A stretch of 22,294 nt of DNA from Cyclostephanos tholiformis (Eukaryota > Bacillariophyta > Thalassiosirophyceae > Thalassiosirales > Thalassiosiraceae): contig JALLPB010000694.1 in assembly GCA_036939975.1 (NCBI GenBank), positions 1 to 22,294 on the forward strand, given 5' to 3'. Shown in pieces: positions 20,901 through 22,294 of the stretch; the first letter of the stretch is position 1; the number at the start of each line of letters is the position of its first letter. Both the position numbers and the translations under genes were made by a program. Below the pieces are notes generated by a model that saw only the letters and a program-made list of their open reading frames with translations, was not told where the DNA came from and ran no database searches.

Positions 20901-21408
20901 CCCGACATAGTAACACGACGACGCTGCTCGCATTGGCGGGAACGAATCCCAACACGAAGCAATTCTTACTAGCACAATTGTAACACTCGAGAACGGTATC
21001 ACCCAGGGGGCTCTCTGGATGAAGCTGGACCTGATTCGATCGACTACGAACGAGGTGATGGACGAGATGCGAGCCCCCCCCCCCCGCCCCGACGGCGTTG
21101 CAGAACCATTTGTTAGACTCGACGCAACGAGCGACGCTGGCCGGGTCGTGTATGCCACAGTAGCGACACGCATATGGGGGGAGATTCAACTCGTCGTAAT
21201 GGTCGACGAAGAAGTCGTCCGAAAGGACCGACTCGTCGTCGAAGGACGCGCCGGTGGCGGCGTCGTCCCCGGAATTGTCAGTGGCGTCGTCGGCATCGTC
21301 GTCGGACACCTCATCGCCGTCGTCCTCAGAACCCTCCTCCGACCCCTCCTCGGCGGCCGCTTCTTCGTTCTCGGCGACCGCGATTGGTTTGTCTTGTACT
21401 TCCGTCAT
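17995..21408 (-). CDS. UPF1: UPF1 RNA helicase, nonsense-mediated decay factor
   Basis: Four exons (21408-20800, 20682-19827, 19753-19265, 19187-17995) give 1,048 aa. The introns (117, 73 and 77 nt) have GT-AG ends, and one splits the Walker A codon for Gly489. After an acidic N-terminus comes the CH zinc-binding domain that contacts UPF2 (about 76-172, [19 protein letters not shown] and LECYNC). The 1B beta-barrel domain carries a basic Gly/Arg-rich insertion at about 362-389. SF1 helicase motifs follow: GPPGTGKT (484-491), VIDEATQA (Asp627/Glu628), GDHCQLGP (652-659), then [10 protein letters not shown] and [12 protein letters not shown]-driven translocation on RNA removes termination-stalled transcripts with UPF2, UPF3 and SMG factors. 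The C-terminus is Gly/Arg/Tyr-rich and has few SQ/TQ sites. The CH-domain loop includes glycines coded by a 12-C run. The start is the first Met before the acidic region. Confidence 0.95.
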
Positions 21409-21952
21409 GGCTTACTGAAATCTTGGCTTAAATAAACTAGGTACTATCGTGGGAAAAAGGCAGAAACGAAGCGGCGTTTCGAACCGTCTGACCGTCAGAG
21501 GAAATTTTTGTTGTGAGGGACAGACCGAAAGGGCCACGTGGTCTGCTACGCTGCAGCAAGGGGCTCATTCAGCGTTAGGAGCATGTGGACCATGACGTCG
21601 GGATTGAGGTAGGGCCATTGGTAACCCACTTCCGACTCAGTAACTACCTTCATGCAACAAATCATCGATTTAGGGGGTGGCAATATATATCATCGACAAA
21701 GCATTATGGCTCAGTGAGAGTCAACCGGCAATCACTGAGAACGAAAAATAGGAAAATTCAACAATGGAGACGAGATTCTCTCTAGGGGGTGGGGTTGCGC
21801 CAATGACACAACACAGAGGGGCCTTGTTGATGGCACAATGGGGGTGACACAGGGGCAGCGTTGCCCATTGATTGACATCAAACTGGGACGATGCAAGCAA
21901 GCTCGGAGATGATCCGTCGGCACCGAACGTGAGCACACGATTCGGGCTAAGT

Positions 21953-22110
21953 TGGGAATTCCGATTTTGGCTTCCGATTTCTGGGAGGGGCGGAATTCGG
22001 AATTATGCTTCCGATCTTGGAATTCCAAAAATTTTCCGTGGAAAAAATCGGAAAACCTAAAAAACGTTCTTAGTGAAAAATCGGAATTCCGTTTCCGTTT
22101 TTGGAATTTA
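21953..22110. repeat. Degenerate GGAATTCCG/TTCCGAT repeat cluster
   Basis: Short palindromic units based on CGGAATTCCG recur with spacers (GGGAATTCCGATTT, GCGGAATTCGGAATT, TTGGAATTCC, ATCGGAATTCCG). CTTCCGAT occurs twice about 37 bp apart. The pattern suggests a decayed satellite or miniature element. No clear unit boundaries were found. Confidence 0.4.
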
Positions 22111-22238
22111 GGTAATTACATAGGTGCATTAAGCCCTTTTTCCCCGACCAGAGATGCAGCACGGCGGGTAGGAAAGTGCAAATCTGAGTCTGAAAAAAGG
22201 TTGAAAAATGGCTGTGGATCGAAAGTGGTAGAGTTTAG

Positions 22239-22291
22239 CCTAGAGTGAATTCGCTCTAGAGATGTCTATAGACTTCTATAGGTCCTCTAGG
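22239..22291. repeat. Nested inverted repeats at right edge
   Basis: CCTAGAG (22239-22245) is the inverted complement of CTCTAGG (22285-22291), and also pairs locally through CTAGAG/CTCTAG (22240-22245 and 22254-22259). Between them lies TCTATAGA (22265-22272) with a related TTCTATAGG copy. It may be a structured terminus that continues past the window. Confidence 0.4.
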
Positions 22292-22294
22292 AAT

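Larger units (their letters stand above)
21409..22294. other. UPF1 upstream region and right flank
   Basis: No supported coding sequence is present; the open frames here lack protein-like features. The first few hundred bases presumably contain the UPF1 promoter. Further right are palindromic GGAATTCC-type repeats (21953-22110) and nested inverted repeats at the window edge (22239-22291). Confidence 0.5.

Overview
The window looks like nuclear DNA of a diatom, probably a centric one of the Thalassiosirales type, though the species is not certain. The genes are compact and split by short GT-AG introns (about 73-280 nt). Two predicted plastid proteins begin with a signal peptide followed by a cleavage-site phenylalanine (HA|FAPP and GS|FVP), the pre-sequence style of algae with a red secondary plastid. 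One secretory-pathway protein carries a long lysine-every-third-residue tract like those of silica-associated diatom proteins. No prokaryotic operon, CRISPR array, tRNA or rRNA was recognised.

Layout. (1) 1-372: non-coding, with an E2F-type palindrome at the very edge. (2) 373-2481, minus: a two-exon plastid-targeted coiled-coil protein with a SAP-like C-terminus. (3) 3084-3568, plus: a candidate small two-exon gene behind a cluster of TGACGT motifs. (4) 3665-5683, minus: a membrane-anchored plant-type haem peroxidase with Gly/His-rich and KxxK regions. (5) 6048-8836: a complete PIF/Harbinger DNA transposon with 38-bp perfect terminal inverted repeats. It holds a broken DDE transposase and an intact Myb/SANT-like partner gene. 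(6) 8900-9997, plus: a plastid multi-pass membrane protein. (7) 10305-12716, minus: an SNF1/SnRK1/AMPK-alpha kinase. (8) 13191-17118, plus: a five-exon CBM20-GT20-TPP trehalose-phosphate synthase-like protein. (9) 17995-21408, minus: a four-exon UPF1 RNA helicase. (10) 21409-22294: upstream DNA with palindromic repeats.

How the genes relate. The most interesting pair is the head-to-head SnRK1-type kinase and TPS-like gene, whose start codons are 474 bp apart. In plants, trehalose-6-phosphate and class II TPS proteins act on SnRK1. Here the TPS-like protein has lost residues in both active sites (an Arg9 equivalent is Phe, an Asp130 equivalent is Gly, and the phosphatase DxD motif reads DYGGT). 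It is therefore best read as a regulatory pseudoenzyme that may share a promoter with the kinase it could regulate. The second story is the Harbinger element. It sits in what would otherwise be a roughly 420-bp divergent promoter between the peroxidase and the plastid membrane protein, only 60 bp from the latter's start codon. The third is the peroxidase itself, whose nine lysines at exact three-residue spacing suggest delivery to the silica cell wall or silica deposition vesicle.

Exon coordinates below were derived by hand from reading-frame continuity, GT-AG sites and family conservation. No transcript data or database searches were available.
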